A stretch of DNA of 64,000 nucleotides. It comes from DASZVB01 sp036272055. GTDB taxonomy: Bacteria > Myxococcota_A > Polyangia > Polyangiales > Polyangiaceae. Every line of letters starts with the position of its first letter. The stretch's first letter is position 1. The stretch is from positions 46,490 to 110,489 of the forward strand of contig DATAZL010000091.1 of the NCBI GenBank assembly GCA_036272055.1. The letters run 5' to 3'. The position numbers and the translations under genes are program-made. The notes under the pieces are model-generated. The model ran no database searches, was not told where the DNA came from, and worked only from the letters and a program-made list of their open reading frames with translations. Positions 1-8,319 of the stretch are shown in pieces.

Positions 1-205
1 AGTGACTGCCGGTCGCGCTATAGGCGGCCCCCGTGGGATCGCTCGCCGGACGCGGAATTTGCACGCGTAAGAACGACCACACGGTGACTTTTAGTCAATC
101 GTTTCGAGAAGTTACGACGACAAGCTTCAACTCGCGAAGACTTCGCGGTACTGGCGTGGGCCCTTGGCTAGATTGATTAACAGTGCCCGCCTTCGGGCCG
201 AGCCT
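1..205. other. Upstream region of the sterol cluster, no gene seen
   Basis: No convincing coding sequence is seen in this stretch. Positions 184-212 read like a small extragenic palindrome (GCCCG-CCTT-CGGGC core) followed by a segment whose translation contains RAEPVEG. That peptide string is one I associate with translated intergenic repeats, which argues against coding and for a start of the next gene at or after 206. No clear -35/-10 pair could be picked out. Confidence 0.4.
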
Positions 206-1336
206 GTGGAGGGACCGGCGAACCCCGGGATCGACCCGGAGGATCTCGCTTTCTGCGAGCGACTGCTCGGCGAGGTGTCGCGCACCTTCGCGCTGTCGAT
301 CCAGAGTCTTCCCACGGGTTTGCGCAACGCGGTGTGCATCGCTTATTTGTTATGCCGTACGGTGGACACCGTCGAGGATGACCGGCGCGTCACGCCGGTG
401 TTTCGACGGGCGCTTTTCGATTCGTTCGACGCAGCGCTCGCCGCGGCGGCTGAAGGCGACGCGTCACCGTCGCGCGGCTTCGAAGATCTTTCCACGGCGG
501 CCGAGCTCGGAGAGGGCTTCGAGGCGCTCCTGTGCCAGAAGGCGGGCGCGGTGTTCCGCGCGTTCGCGGCGCTCGCACCGGAAGAGCGCGGCATCATCGA
601 GCCCCGCCTCATGGAGATGTCTCGCGGCATGCGAGCCTACTCCGAGCGCGCAGAGGCCGAGGGTCGGTTGCAGATCCGCGATCTGCCGGACCTCGAGCTC
701 TATTGTTATTACGTCGCAGGAACGGTCGGGGAGCTCCTCACGGACCTCTTCATGATCGCCTGCCCCGTCGACCCGAAGCGTCGCGGCGAGCTCGTGGCAC
801 GATCGGTCAGGTTCGGGCTGGCTCTGCAGCTCGTCAACATCTTGAAGGACGTCGCCGAGGACTCCGAGCGCGGCGCGTGCTTTCTGCCGGTCTCCGTCGC
901 CACGGCGCACGGCCTCGATCTGTCGCGTCTCCTCGACCCGACGCAGCGCGCGAGCGGTCTCGCCGTCATCCGGCTCCTGGCCCGTCGCTCGCGAGAGCAC
1001 CTCGCCGAGGCCGAGCACTACACGCGTCTCTGGCCGCTATCGGCCGCGGGGCGCGAGGTACGTCTCTTCTGTGCGGGGCCCCTGGCCCTCGCGCTCGGCA
1101 CCCTGCGCGAGATCGAGCGCGGGGATGACGCGCTCCGTAACGACCGTGCCCCGACGGTGTCGCGCGCATTCGTCGGACGCACCTTCGAGCAGATGCGCCG
1201 CGCCGTAGCGGCGACCGAGCAAGCCGAGAGCGATCTCCTGCTCGGGGAGCTCTTCGATCGGGCGAGAGTCGGACTCGCTGGACGCCCGCCGAGACCGGCG
1301 GAGCCTTCCGAGAGCAGCGGAGAGCAGCCTCCATGA
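206..1336 (+). CDS. Squalene synthase (squalene/phytoene synthase family)
   Basis: Predicted to condense two farnesyl diphosphates to squalene, the first committed step of the sterol route encoded next door. The protein is about 376 residues. It carries the first Asp-rich motif in the squalene-synthase form (RTVDTVEDD), a segment resembling the family's CHYVAG signature (CYYVAGTVGE), and the second Asp-rich motif (NILKDVAED). The first and middle signatures fit squalene synthase better than phytoene synthase; the second is intermediate. The start is uncertain: a TTG at 164 is in frame but its first codons overlap a repeat-like stretch, so GTG 206 is preferred. The stop overlaps the next ATG (ATGA at 1333-1336), so the two genes are translationally coupled. 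A carotenoid-type synthase is the main alternative; the neighbours argue against it. Confidence 0.88.
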   Translation: MEGPANPGIDPEDLAFCERLLGEVSRTFALSIQSLPTGLRNAVCIAYLLCRTVDTVEDDRRVTPVFRRALFDSFDAALAAAAEGDASPSRGFEDLSTAAELGEGFEALLCQKAGAVFRAFAALAPEERGIIEPRLMEMSRGMRAYSERAEAEGRLQIRDLPDLELYCYYVAGTVGELLTDLFMIACPVDPKRRGELVARSVRFGLALQLVNILKDVAEDSERGACFLPVSVATAHGLDLSRLLDPTQRASGLAVIRLLARRSREHLAEAEHYTRLWPLSAAGREVRLFCAGPLALALGTLREIERGDDALRNDRAPTVSRAFVGRTFEQMRRAVAATEQAESDLLLGELFDRARVGLAGRPPRPAEPSESSGEQPP

Positions 1337-2403
1337 CCGGCAAGGCTCTCGTAACGGGGGCCACGGGTCATCTCGGCGCGAATCTGGTCCGGCGACTTCT
1401 CGCCGACGGCGACGCCGTACGCGCCCTGGTACGTCCCGGCGACGACTCCGCCGCGCTCGACGGCCTCCCGCTCGAGCGAGTGGTCGGCGATCTGCGCGAC
1501 ACGAACGCCGTGAGCCGCGCCGTCCAGGGCTGCACGCGCGTCTTTCACACCGGCGCGATCGTCTCGACCGTCGAGGGTAACGACGAGCACAAGCGCGCCA
1601 TCTTCGAGACGAACGTGCTGGGGACGCAGCACGTCCTCGACGCGGCCCTGGCCACCGGCGTGAAGCGGGTCGTCGTGACCGGCTCCTTCAGTGCGGTCGG
1701 CTACGACCCCGACCATCCCTCGCGCCCCTCGAACGAGGAGATGCCGTTCGACCCGTTCCACTCGCCGACGCCGTACTCGACGTCGAAGGCCGCGGCCGAA
1801 CAGCAGTGCTGGCAAGCTGCCGCACGCGGGCTCGAGGTCGTCGTCGCGGTTTCCTGCGCCATCGTCGGGCCGAACGACTTCATCCCGTCCCGTCTCGGCG
1901 GCGTCATGTGCTCCTTCGGCAGGCTCCCGTTCTACATCCCGGGCGGCTTCCCCTTCGTCGCGGCGCGGGACATCTCGCAGGGCCACGTTCTCGCGATGAA
2001 CAAGGGCCGGAGCGGCGAGCGCTACATCTTCGCGTCCGAGTTCCGCACCATGGACGAGATCATGGGCATGTTCGAGGAGGTGACCGGCCAGCGCCGTCCG
2101 CCGATCCGGCTGTCCCCTGCCGCCATGGGGGCCATAGCGCAGGTCCTCGACCCCTTCGTCACGCGGTTCGTGCGCCCGGAAAGGCAGCGCCTGACGCCCG
2201 CCGCGGTGCACATCCTCAGGCTCGAGCGCCACGCCGACATCGGAAAGGCGCGGAGGGAGCTCGGTTACGAGCCGACTTCGATTGCCGAAGCGGTGCGGGA
2301 GGCGTACGCCTTCTACCGCGAGCGCGGCATGCTCCGGACCGCCACGCGAGGCCGCCCCTCCGCCGGCCGCTCGACGGTCTCTCTCGATACGGGTGCACCA
2401 TGA
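1333..2403 (+). CDS. sdmB: SdmB-like NAD(P)-dependent 3-beta-hydroxysteroid dehydrogenase/reductase
   Basis: A 356-residue extended-SDR protein of the NAD-dependent epimerase / 3-beta-HSD type. The dinucleotide motif GATGHLG is at about residues 7-13, and the catalytic Tyr-x3-Lys is Y148/K152 (PYSTSK). It overlaps the squalene synthase stop by 4 nt and its own stop overlaps the start of the Rieske gene (ATGA at 2400-2403), so these genes are one operon. A Rieske oxygenase (SdmA) plus a reductase (SdmB) carry out bacterial C-4 sterol demethylation in Methylococcus capsulatus. The pairing here, between squalene synthase and the cyclase, suggests the same role. The symbol is an inference from family and context; an ordinary dihydroflavonol-reductase-like enzyme cannot be excluded by sequence alone. 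Confidence 0.72.
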   Translation: MTGKALVTGATGHLGANLVRRLLADGDAVRALVRPGDDSAALDGLPLERVVGDLRDTNAVSRAVQGCTRVFHTGAIVSTVEGNDEHKRAIFETNVLGTQHVLDAALATGVKRVVVTGSFSAVGYDPDHPSRPSNEEMPFDPFHSPTPYSTSKAAAEQQCWQAAARGLEVVVAVSCAIVGPNDFIPSRLGGVMCSFGRLPFYIPGGFPFVAARDISQGHVLAMNKGRSGERYIFASEFRTMDEIMGMFEEVTGQRRPPIRLSPAAMGAIAQVLDPFVTRFVRPERQRLTPAAVHILRLERHADIGKARRELGYEPTSIAEAVREAYAFYRERGMLRTATRGRPSAGRSTVSLDTGAP

Positions 2404-3575
2404 GAATGCTCGAGATGTTTTCCCCACGCGCTTCTTCGTCCGCGTCGACCCAGCCGCCCGCGAAGGGCGAGCCGCCCACCTTCGAAAAAGCCGACGGGCG
2501 CCGCCAGAAGGCGCGCTCTGCCGGCCTCGACCCGAACTACTGGTACCCCGTCGACTACGACTCCGCGGTCGCACCCGGGGACGTCCGCGAGATCTCGTTC
2601 TGGGGTTCGAGCTACGCGCTCTTCCGCGACATGAACGGAGAGCTCCACGTCGTCGAGGATCGCTGCGCACACCGCCAGCTTCGCCTCAGCGTCGGCCGTG
2701 TCGAGGGCTGTAACCTCGTCTGCGCGTACCACGGCTGGCAGTACGACGGCGAAGGGCGCGTCGTGTCCATAGGGCACGATCTCTTCGACCGCGGGATGCC
2801 GCGCATCAAGGTCTCCTGCAAATCGGTGAAGGTTCGCTACGGCCTCATCTGGGTGTTCTTCGGCGATCAGGAGCGGGCCGAGCAGCGTGACGTCCCCGAG
2901 ATCCCCGAGCTCGAGGGCTCCGATCCGTGGCCGTGCGTCCCCATCGACTTCACGTGGAAGGCGCACCACTCGATCATCATCGACAACGTGAGCGACTTCA
3001 CTCACGCCTACCTCCACCGGAAGTATCAGCCGTTCAGCGACGCGAAGCTGACCGGTTGCAGGACCGAGGGCGACAAGGTGTTCGTCGAGTACGACGCGAA
3101 AATCGGCCAGGGGCCCATCTACCAGAAGCTCGTCAACCACTCCGGCATGAACTCGAACCGGATGGAGCTCTGTTACGAGTATCCGTTCCAGTGGTCGAAC
3201 ACCGACAACCGCATCAAGCACCACTGCTTCGTGCTGCCGATCGATCGCACCACGACGCGCTGCTTCTTCCTCTTCTATTACGATCCGCGCACGTTCAAGG
3301 TCCCGTTCCTGCCGGTGGCCATCCCGAAGCGCCTCCTCCGCCCGATGCTCGCCGCGGGCAACGCGCTCCTCGTCCGCCCGCTCCTCGCCGAGGACGGCTT
3401 CGCGGTGGAAGAAGAGCAGCGCGGCTACGATCACCACTTCGACGCTCCGATGATGGAGCTCAATCCGGCGATCAACGCCTTCCAGAACCTGACCGTCCGC
3501 AAGTGGGACGAGCACCTCGCGGCGGGCGGAACCCGTCAGAGGAACGCTCGCCCGCGCGCCGCAGCAACGCCCTGA
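2400..3575 (+). CDS. sdmA: SdmA-like Rieske non-heme iron oxygenase (sterol C-4 demethylase candidate)
   Basis: A 391-residue aromatic-ring-oxygenase-type protein. The Rieske [2Fe-2S] ligands are visible as C89-x-H91 and C108-x2-H111. The mononuclear iron site follows as D195NVSDFTHAYLH with H202 and H206. The start is the ATG that overlaps the SdmB stop, although the open frame extends further upstream inside SdmB. It lies between an SdmB-like dehydrogenase and the epoxidase/cyclase gene, so stepwise oxidation of a C-4 methyl of the cyclised sterol is the likely reaction. A chlorophyllide-oxygenase-like or other substrate is possible. No dedicated ferredoxin reductase is encoded in the cluster; fdxA at 10160 is the nearest ferredoxin. 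Confidence 0.8.
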   Translation: MRMLEMFSPRASSSASTQPPAKGEPPTFEKADGRRQKARSAGLDPNYWYPVDYDSAVAPGDVREISFWGSSYALFRDMNGELHVVEDRCAHRQLRLSVGRVEGCNLVCAYHGWQYDGEGRVVSIGHDLFDRGMPRIKVSCKSVKVRYGLIWVFFGDQERAEQRDVPEIPELEGSDPWPCVPIDFTWKAHHSIIIDNVSDFTHAYLHRKYQPFSDAKLTGCRTEGDKVFVEYDAKIGQGPIYQKLVNHSGMNSNRMELCYEYPFQWSNTDNRIKHHCFVLPIDRTTTRCFFLFYYDPRTFKVPFLPVAIPKRLLRPMLAAGNALLVRPLLAEDGFAVEEEQRGYDHHFDAPMMELNPAINAFQNLTVRKWDEHLAAGGTRQRNARPRAAATP

Positions 3576-3582
3576 GGTCCGC

Positions 3583-6500
3583 ATGAAGACGGCCGGGGGC
3601 TACGACGTCGCGATCATCGGAGGCGGCCCCGTGGGCTGCGCGACCGCCCTCGCCTTCGCGAAGCGCGGCGCGCACGTCGTGGTGCTCGAGGCGAACCCGA
3701 AAGCGTCCACCCGGCTTGCCGGTGAGTGGCTCCATCCCCCCGCCGTCGAGATCCTGTCGGAGCTCGGCGTGGACCTCGGACCGGAGGCGTATCCGACCGG
3801 GCGCGGCTTCGCCGTGCTGCCCGACGACGGGTCGCCGGACATCGTGCTGTCGTACGCCGCCGGGCGCACCGGCGCAGGGCTCCATCACGAGCTCCTCGTC
3901 GCGAAGCTCCGGCAGGCCGTCATCACGAGCGGCACCGTGGACTATGTCGAGGGCGCGCGCGTGACGTCGGTCGAGGAGAGCCGCGTCCGTTATCGCGCGC
4001 CCACCGGCGCCGAGAAGCTCGTCGAAGCGCGCCTCGTCGTCGGCGCCTCGGGCCGCACCGGCGTCGCGCACCGTTCCCTCGGCGTCGAGGCGCGCGCGCG
4101 CACTTACTCGCGCATGGCCGGCGTGCTGCTCACCGGCGCGACCCTGCCGCACGAGGGCTACGGGCACCTCTGTCTCGGAGGGCCGGGCCCGGTGCTCGCG
4201 TACCGGGTGTCGAAGCGCGAGGTCCGGGTCTGCTTCGACGTGCCGCTCTCCTTCGAGGCGGACGGCGAGCGCGCCGCGGCGCTCTTCGAGGCCTACGCGC
4301 CGGCGCTCCCTGCCGGGCTCAGAGCCGCGTTCGAGCGCGCGCTCGTCACCGACGACATCGCGTGGGCAGCGAACCAGACGCGGCTCCGTCGCACCTTCGG
4401 CCGCGACGGCTTCGCGCTCGTCGGGGACGCCGTCGGACATCATCATCCGCTCACCGCGGCGGGGCTCACCGTCGGATTCCTCGACGCCATGGCGCTCGCT
4501 CGCGCCAAGTCGTTCGACGCTTACCGTCGCGAGCGGGACCGCGGCGGCCGGGTGCCGGAAGTGCTGGCGATCGCGCTCTACGACATCTTCGCCGGCACCT
4601 CCGACGAGACGGTCGCGATGCGGCAGGCCGTGTTCCGGATGTGGCGTGAGAGCCCGTCGGAGCGCGAGCGCACGATGCGACTCCTCGCGGGCGACGTGTC
4701 GAACCTCCTCTTGTTCGGCGCGCCGTTCATGAAGGTCCTCGGTCGCGCGGGCCTCGAGCTCGTGCGGGACGGCCTGCGCGGGAAGGACGCGCAGCACGGC
4801 GCGTCCGCGGCAACGCGCCTCGGCGCAGCCGCGAAGGAGTGGGTCTCTGCCGGCGCGCTCCATCTGCACGAAGCCCCTGACCTCGCGGAGACGCCCGTCG
4901 CTCTGCACCGCGAGGACGACGCGCCACCCAGGTCGAGCCGCCTCGACGACGAGGAAGAGCCGACTCCGTCGCGCGCACTCGAAACCGGCCTCGCCGCGCT
5001 CATCGCGCGACAGGACGACGACGGCGCATGGGAAGGCGAATCGGACTGGTGCCCGATGCTGCCGGCTCAGTACGTGCTCGCCTGGCACATCATGGGACTG
5101 CCGATGAGCGAGGAACGGCGCCGCCGCACACTCCTCTACTTCCGCAGATCGCGGCTGCCGGGCGGCGTGTGGGGCCTCTCGTCCGCGAGCCCGCCTTCGC
5201 TCTTCGTCACCACCCTCGTCTACGTCGCGAGCCGCGTCCTCGGGCTCACCGCCGACGACCCGGTGCTCGCGAAGGCGCGTGAGCTCATCGCCGTCGAGGG
5301 CGGCGTCGAGTCCATCCCCACGTGGGGCAAGTTCTGGCTCGCGCTGCTCTCGCTCTACCGCTGGGACGGCGTGAACCCCGTCATTCCGGAGCTCTGGTCG
5401 CTACCGCTCGCGGCGCCGGTCCATCCGTCGCGTTACTACTGCCACACGCGGCTCATCTACATGTCGATGGCCACGCTGTACGCCGAGCGTTTCCAGATGC
5501 CGGCCACGGCGCTGACGCTGACGCTGCGCGACGAGCTCTATCCCGGTGGCTTCGACGCCGTGGATTTCTCGAAAGCGCGGAAGCGCCTCCGCCCGGGGGA
5601 TCTCTTCGCCGAGCCGAGCCGCTTGCTCAAGGCGTCCTACGAGGCACTCCGCGTCGTCGATCGCGTCAGGACCCGCGCCGCGCGTGCCGAGCTCCTCGAC
5701 CATTTCCGCGGCGCGATACGCTGGGAGCTCTCCGTGTCGAGTCACACGTCGATCTCGCCGGTCAGTGGCCTCCTGAACATCCTCGCGCTGTGGTTCGAGG
5801 ATCCTCGCGACCCCGACGTGCTCAAGGCCATCGAGCGCTTCGATTGCTGGATCTGGGAGGACGATCGCGAAGGGCTCCGCGTCACCGGTGCGCGCTCCGC
5901 GATCTGGGACACCGGGTTCGGGCTGCAGGCGCTCGCCGCCGCCGCGCCGCACGCCGACGTGACCGCCGCCATGAAGCGGGCGAACGAGTTCCTGAGCACG
6001 CAGCAGATCCGGAAGAGCTTCCCGGGCTTCGCGGAGAATTACCGCGCCGATCCGCGCGGCGGATATCCGTTCTCCTTCGTGTGGCACGGCTGGCCAGTGA
6101 GCGACTGCACGGCAGAGGCGATCCTCGCCCGGCTCGAGCTCGACGGCGCAGACGCCCCGTCGGACGAGGACGTCGCGCTCGCCGGTGCGTTCATCCTCCG
6201 CTCACAGGGCGAGGACGGCGGGTTCGGCAGCTACGAGGCGCCGCGCGTCGGCTTCTCCCTGGAGTGGCTCAACCCCGCCGAGATGTTCGGCGATTCCATG
6301 ACGGAGTCCGCCTACGTCGAGTGCACCGCGTCGTGCATCGCCGCGCTCGCGAAGCTCGCCGAGCGAAGGCCGCACTTGCTCCGGCGAGACGACCTCGCGT
6401 CGATCCCCGACGCGATCGCGCGCGGCGCCGAGAGCATCCGGCGAAAGCAGCTGTCCGAGGGCTCGTGGCCCGGCGCGTGGGCCGTGCAGCTCGTCTACGG

Positions 6501-6996
6501 GACGTGGTTCGGCGTGCGCGGGCTGCTCGCCGCCGGCAGCCCGCCGACCGATCCGGCGATCCGCAAGGCGTGCGCGTGGCTCAAGTCACACCAGCGCGCC
6601 GACGGAGGCTGGGGCGAACGGCCTTCGCCCGACGCACGCACGTACACGCCGCACGACGACGGCCAGGTCGTCCAGACGGCGTGGGCGCTCATGATGCTCT
6701 GCGAGGCGCAGGATCCGGATTTCGGTGCCGTCGAGCGCGCCGCAGCGTTCCTCTCGCGCGCCCAGCTCGGGAGCGGCGAATGGCCGAAAGAGGACCCCGT
6801 GGGGTTGTTTTTCCGGACGGCGCTGCTCGATTACGAGCTCTATCGTAGCTACTTCCCGGTCTGGGCTCTCTCCGAGTTCGAGACGCGACGTAAGGCACGG
6901 CTCTCGCGATCACCGCGGAGTCAGTCGTTCACGCGACAGCTCTCACCGACGCCGCTCGCGGCCTCGGCCGAAGACGCCGTCGCAGACGGGGAATGA
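3583..6996 (+). CDS. Fused squalene monooxygenase / oxidosqualene cyclase
   Basis: One uninterrupted 1137-codon frame. Residues 1-~400 are a FAD monooxygenase with IIGGGPVG (11-18) and a squalene-epoxidase-like GD motif beginning at D282 (GDAVGHHHPLTAAGLT). The usual ADG motif reads GASG. After a charged linker (about 400-465), residues ~466-1110 are a triterpene cyclase. It has QW-type repeats, HPSRYYCHTR, YGTWFG, and the oxidosqualene-cyclase acid motif D841-CTAE rather than the DxDD of squalene-hopene cyclases. Predicted activity is epoxidation of squalene followed by cyclisation to a protosterol. Residues matching human LSS T381, C449 and V453 are G769, H835 and V839, a combination unlike textbook lanosterol or cycloartenol synthases. 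The ATG has a GAGG ribosome-binding site and follows the Rieske gene by 7 nt. These two activities are normally separate proteins. Confidence 0.93.
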   Translation: MKTAGGYDVAIIGGGPVGCATALAFAKRGAHVVVLEANPKASTRLAGEWLHPPAVEILSELGVDLGPEAYPTGRGFAVLPDDGSPDIVLSYAAGRTGAGLHHELLVAKLRQAVITSGTVDYVEGARVTSVEESRVRYRAPTGAEKLVEARLVVGASGRTGVAHRSLGVEARARTYSRMAGVLLTGATLPHEGYGHLCLGGPGPVLAYRVSKREVRVCFDVPLSFEADGERAAALFEAYAPALPAGLRAAFERALVTDDIAWAANQTRLRRTFGRDGFALVGDAVGHHHPLTAAGLTVGFLDAMALARAKSFDAYRRERDRGGRVPEVLAIALYDIFAGTSDETVAMRQAVFRMWRESPSERERTMRLLAGDVSNLLLFGAPFMKVLGRAGLELVRDGLRGKDAQHGASAATRLGAAAKEWVSAGALHLHEAPDLAETPVALHREDDAPPRSSRLDDEEEPTPSRALETGLAALIARQDDDGAWEGESDWCPMLPAQYVLAWHIMGLPMSEERRRRTLLYFRRSRLPGGVWGLSSASPPSLFVTTLVYVASRVLGLTADDPVLAKARELIAVEGGVESIPTWGKFWLALLSLYRWDGVNPVIPELWSLPLAAPVHPSRYYCHTRLIYMSMATLYAERFQMPATALTLTLRDELYPGGFDAVDFSKARKRLRPGDLFAEPSRLLKASYEALRVVDRVRTRAARAELLDHFRGAIRWELSVSSHTSISPVSGLLNILALWFEDPRDPDVLKAIERFDCWIWEDDREGLRVTGARSAIWDTGFGLQALAAAAPHADVTAAMKRANEFLSTQQIRKSFPGFAENYRADPRGGYPFSFVWHGWPVSDCTAEAILARLELDGADAPSDEDVALAGAFILRSQGEDGGFGSYEAPRVGFSLEWLNPAEMFGDSMTESAYVECTASCIAALAKLAERRPHLLRRDDLASIPDAIARGAESIRRKQLSEGSWPGAWAVQLVYGTWFGVRGLLAAGSPPTDPAIRKACAWLKSHQRADGGWGERPSPDARTYTPHDDGQVVQTAWALMMLCEAQDPDFGAVERAAAFLSRAQLGSGEWPKEDPVGLFFRTALLDYELYRSYFPVWALSEFETRRKARLSRSPRSQSFTRQLSPTPLAASAEDAVADGE

Positions 6997-7047
6997 ACAG
7001 CGAGAGAGAAGCGTGGAAGGACGGGTGCACGAGTCTGGAGGCGGCCG

Positions 7048-8247
7048 ATGACCCACGACGTGATCGTCGTCGGTGCCGGCCCGGGTGGGGCGACCGCAGC
7101 GCTACGCCTCGCGGGTAACGGCGTGCGGGACGTGCTGCTCCTCGACGGAGCGACGTTCCCCCGCGACAAGACGTGCGGCTCGGGTCTCTCGCCCACGGCG
7201 CTCGAGCTCGGGGACGAGCTCGGCATCGGGGACGAGATCCGCAGGCGCGCAAACCCGATCGAGTCGGTGAAGCTCGTGGCCCCCGGCGGAGGGAGCTTCG
7301 TCATCGCCTCGAACGCCGCTGCCGTCGTCATGCTCAGGCGCGAGTTCGACGATCTGCTCGTCAGGACGGCACAGGCCCGCGGAGCGAAGCTCGAAGGCGG
7401 CGTCCGCGTGCGGGAGCTCGTCCGCGAAGGCGGCCGGGTCGTGGGCGTCCGCACCGGAGACGGGCGAGAGCTCCGGGCGCGCTACGTGCTCTGCGCGGAC
7501 GGCGCGCACTCCGTCTTCTCTCACGACCCTCGGCCCAAGCAGAGCATCTCGACGCTCATGGGCTGGTGGGACGACGCCGACTTCACGCCGGGTCAGCTCG
7601 AGATGGTCTTCGACCGGAACGTCTCGCCGCTCTACGGCTGGCTCTTTCCGGAGAGCGACCGTCGCGTGAACATCGGCATCTGCATCGACGGACAAGAGGC
7701 GGACGGGGCGAAGACGCGCCGCAACGTGCGCGACGTGTTCCGCGGCTTCCTCGCCGACCACTACTCGCGACGGCTCGCGCGCGCGACGCAGGTCGGCGCC
7801 TTCAAGGGACACCCCATCGTCTACACGACGTGGATCCGTGACTCGACCACCCCCGGCGCGCTCTACCTCGGAGAGGCCGCGCGCGTGACGCACAACGCGA
7901 CCGGCGAGGGTATCTCGCACGCCATGCAGAGCGGCATCTTCGCCGCCGACACGGTCTCGGACGTCCTCGCAGGCCGCGCCGCCGAGGACGAGGCGTGGAA
8001 CGCCTACCTGTGGAAGCACCGGCGGCGCTTCACGCTCGGCTTCGTCGCGGGGCACGCGCTCCGCGCCGTGGTGCGGTCCGGGGCGCTCGACGTCATCGCG
8101 CGCGCCTACGAAAATCCGCTGATCCGCCGCGGCGTCGTGCGCACTCTCGGTTCCGCGCTCGCCGGGAGCGCCCTGCACGCCGTGCCGGAGACGCCCGCCG
8201 CGACGAGGCGGAGCCCGCGCGACGACCGTCGTTCTGCCAGCCTGTAG
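7048..8247 (+). CDS. Geranylgeranyl-reductase-family FAD oxidoreductase
   Basis: A 399-residue flavoprotein. The N-terminal GAGPGGATAALRLA motif binds FAD, RDKTCGSGLSPTALE is the conserved Cys-containing segment of the geranylgeranyl reductase family, and GEAARVTHNATGEGISHAM is the late FAD-contact region. Family members reduce isolated double bonds in isoprenoid chains. As the last gene of the sterol operon (51 nt after the cyclase fusion), it is a reasonable candidate for reducing a side-chain or ring double bond of the sterol, but that is inference. A role in menaquinone or carotenoid saturation would fit the family equally well. The C-terminal ~25 residues are basic and low complexity. 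Confidence 0.82.
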   Translation: MTHDVIVVGAGPGGATAALRLAGNGVRDVLLLDGATFPRDKTCGSGLSPTALELGDELGIGDEIRRRANPIESVKLVAPGGGSFVIASNAAAVVMLRREFDDLLVRTAQARGAKLEGGVRVRELVREGGRVVGVRTGDGRELRARYVLCADGAHSVFSHDPRPKQSISTLMGWWDDADFTPGQLEMVFDRNVSPLYGWLFPESDRRVNIGICIDGQEADGAKTRRNVRDVFRGFLADHYSRRLARATQVGAFKGHPIVYTTWIRDSTTPGALYLGEAARVTHNATGEGISHAMQSGIFAADTVSDVLAGRAAEDEAWNAYLWKHRRRFTLGFVAGHALRAVVRSGALDVIARAYENPLIRRGVVRTLGSALAGSALHAVPETPAATRRSPRDDRRSASL

Positions 8248-8319
8248 AGTCGCCCGCGGCCGACGGCCGAAGTCTGCAGTGGCGTCGTCACGAGTCGTGT
8301 TCTGTTAGAGTGTGCGGCC

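Noticed and set aside
1018..2670. 550-codon minus-strand open frame opposite the sterol genes
   Set aside because: Arg-rich composition, antisense to three motif-bearing proteins.
3472..5088. 538-codon minus-strand open frame opposite the fusion gene
   Set aside because: No recognisable domain and fully covered by the sense-strand FAD domain.
5322..6848. 508-codon second plus-strand frame inside the cyclase
   Set aside because: Arg/His/Ala-biased out-of-frame translation of the cyclase.
206..8247. Hopanoid (hpn/shc) cluster instead of sterol cluster
   Set aside because: The cyclase has the DCTAE motif of oxidosqualene cyclases, not DxDD, and is fused to an epoxidase-like FAD domain.
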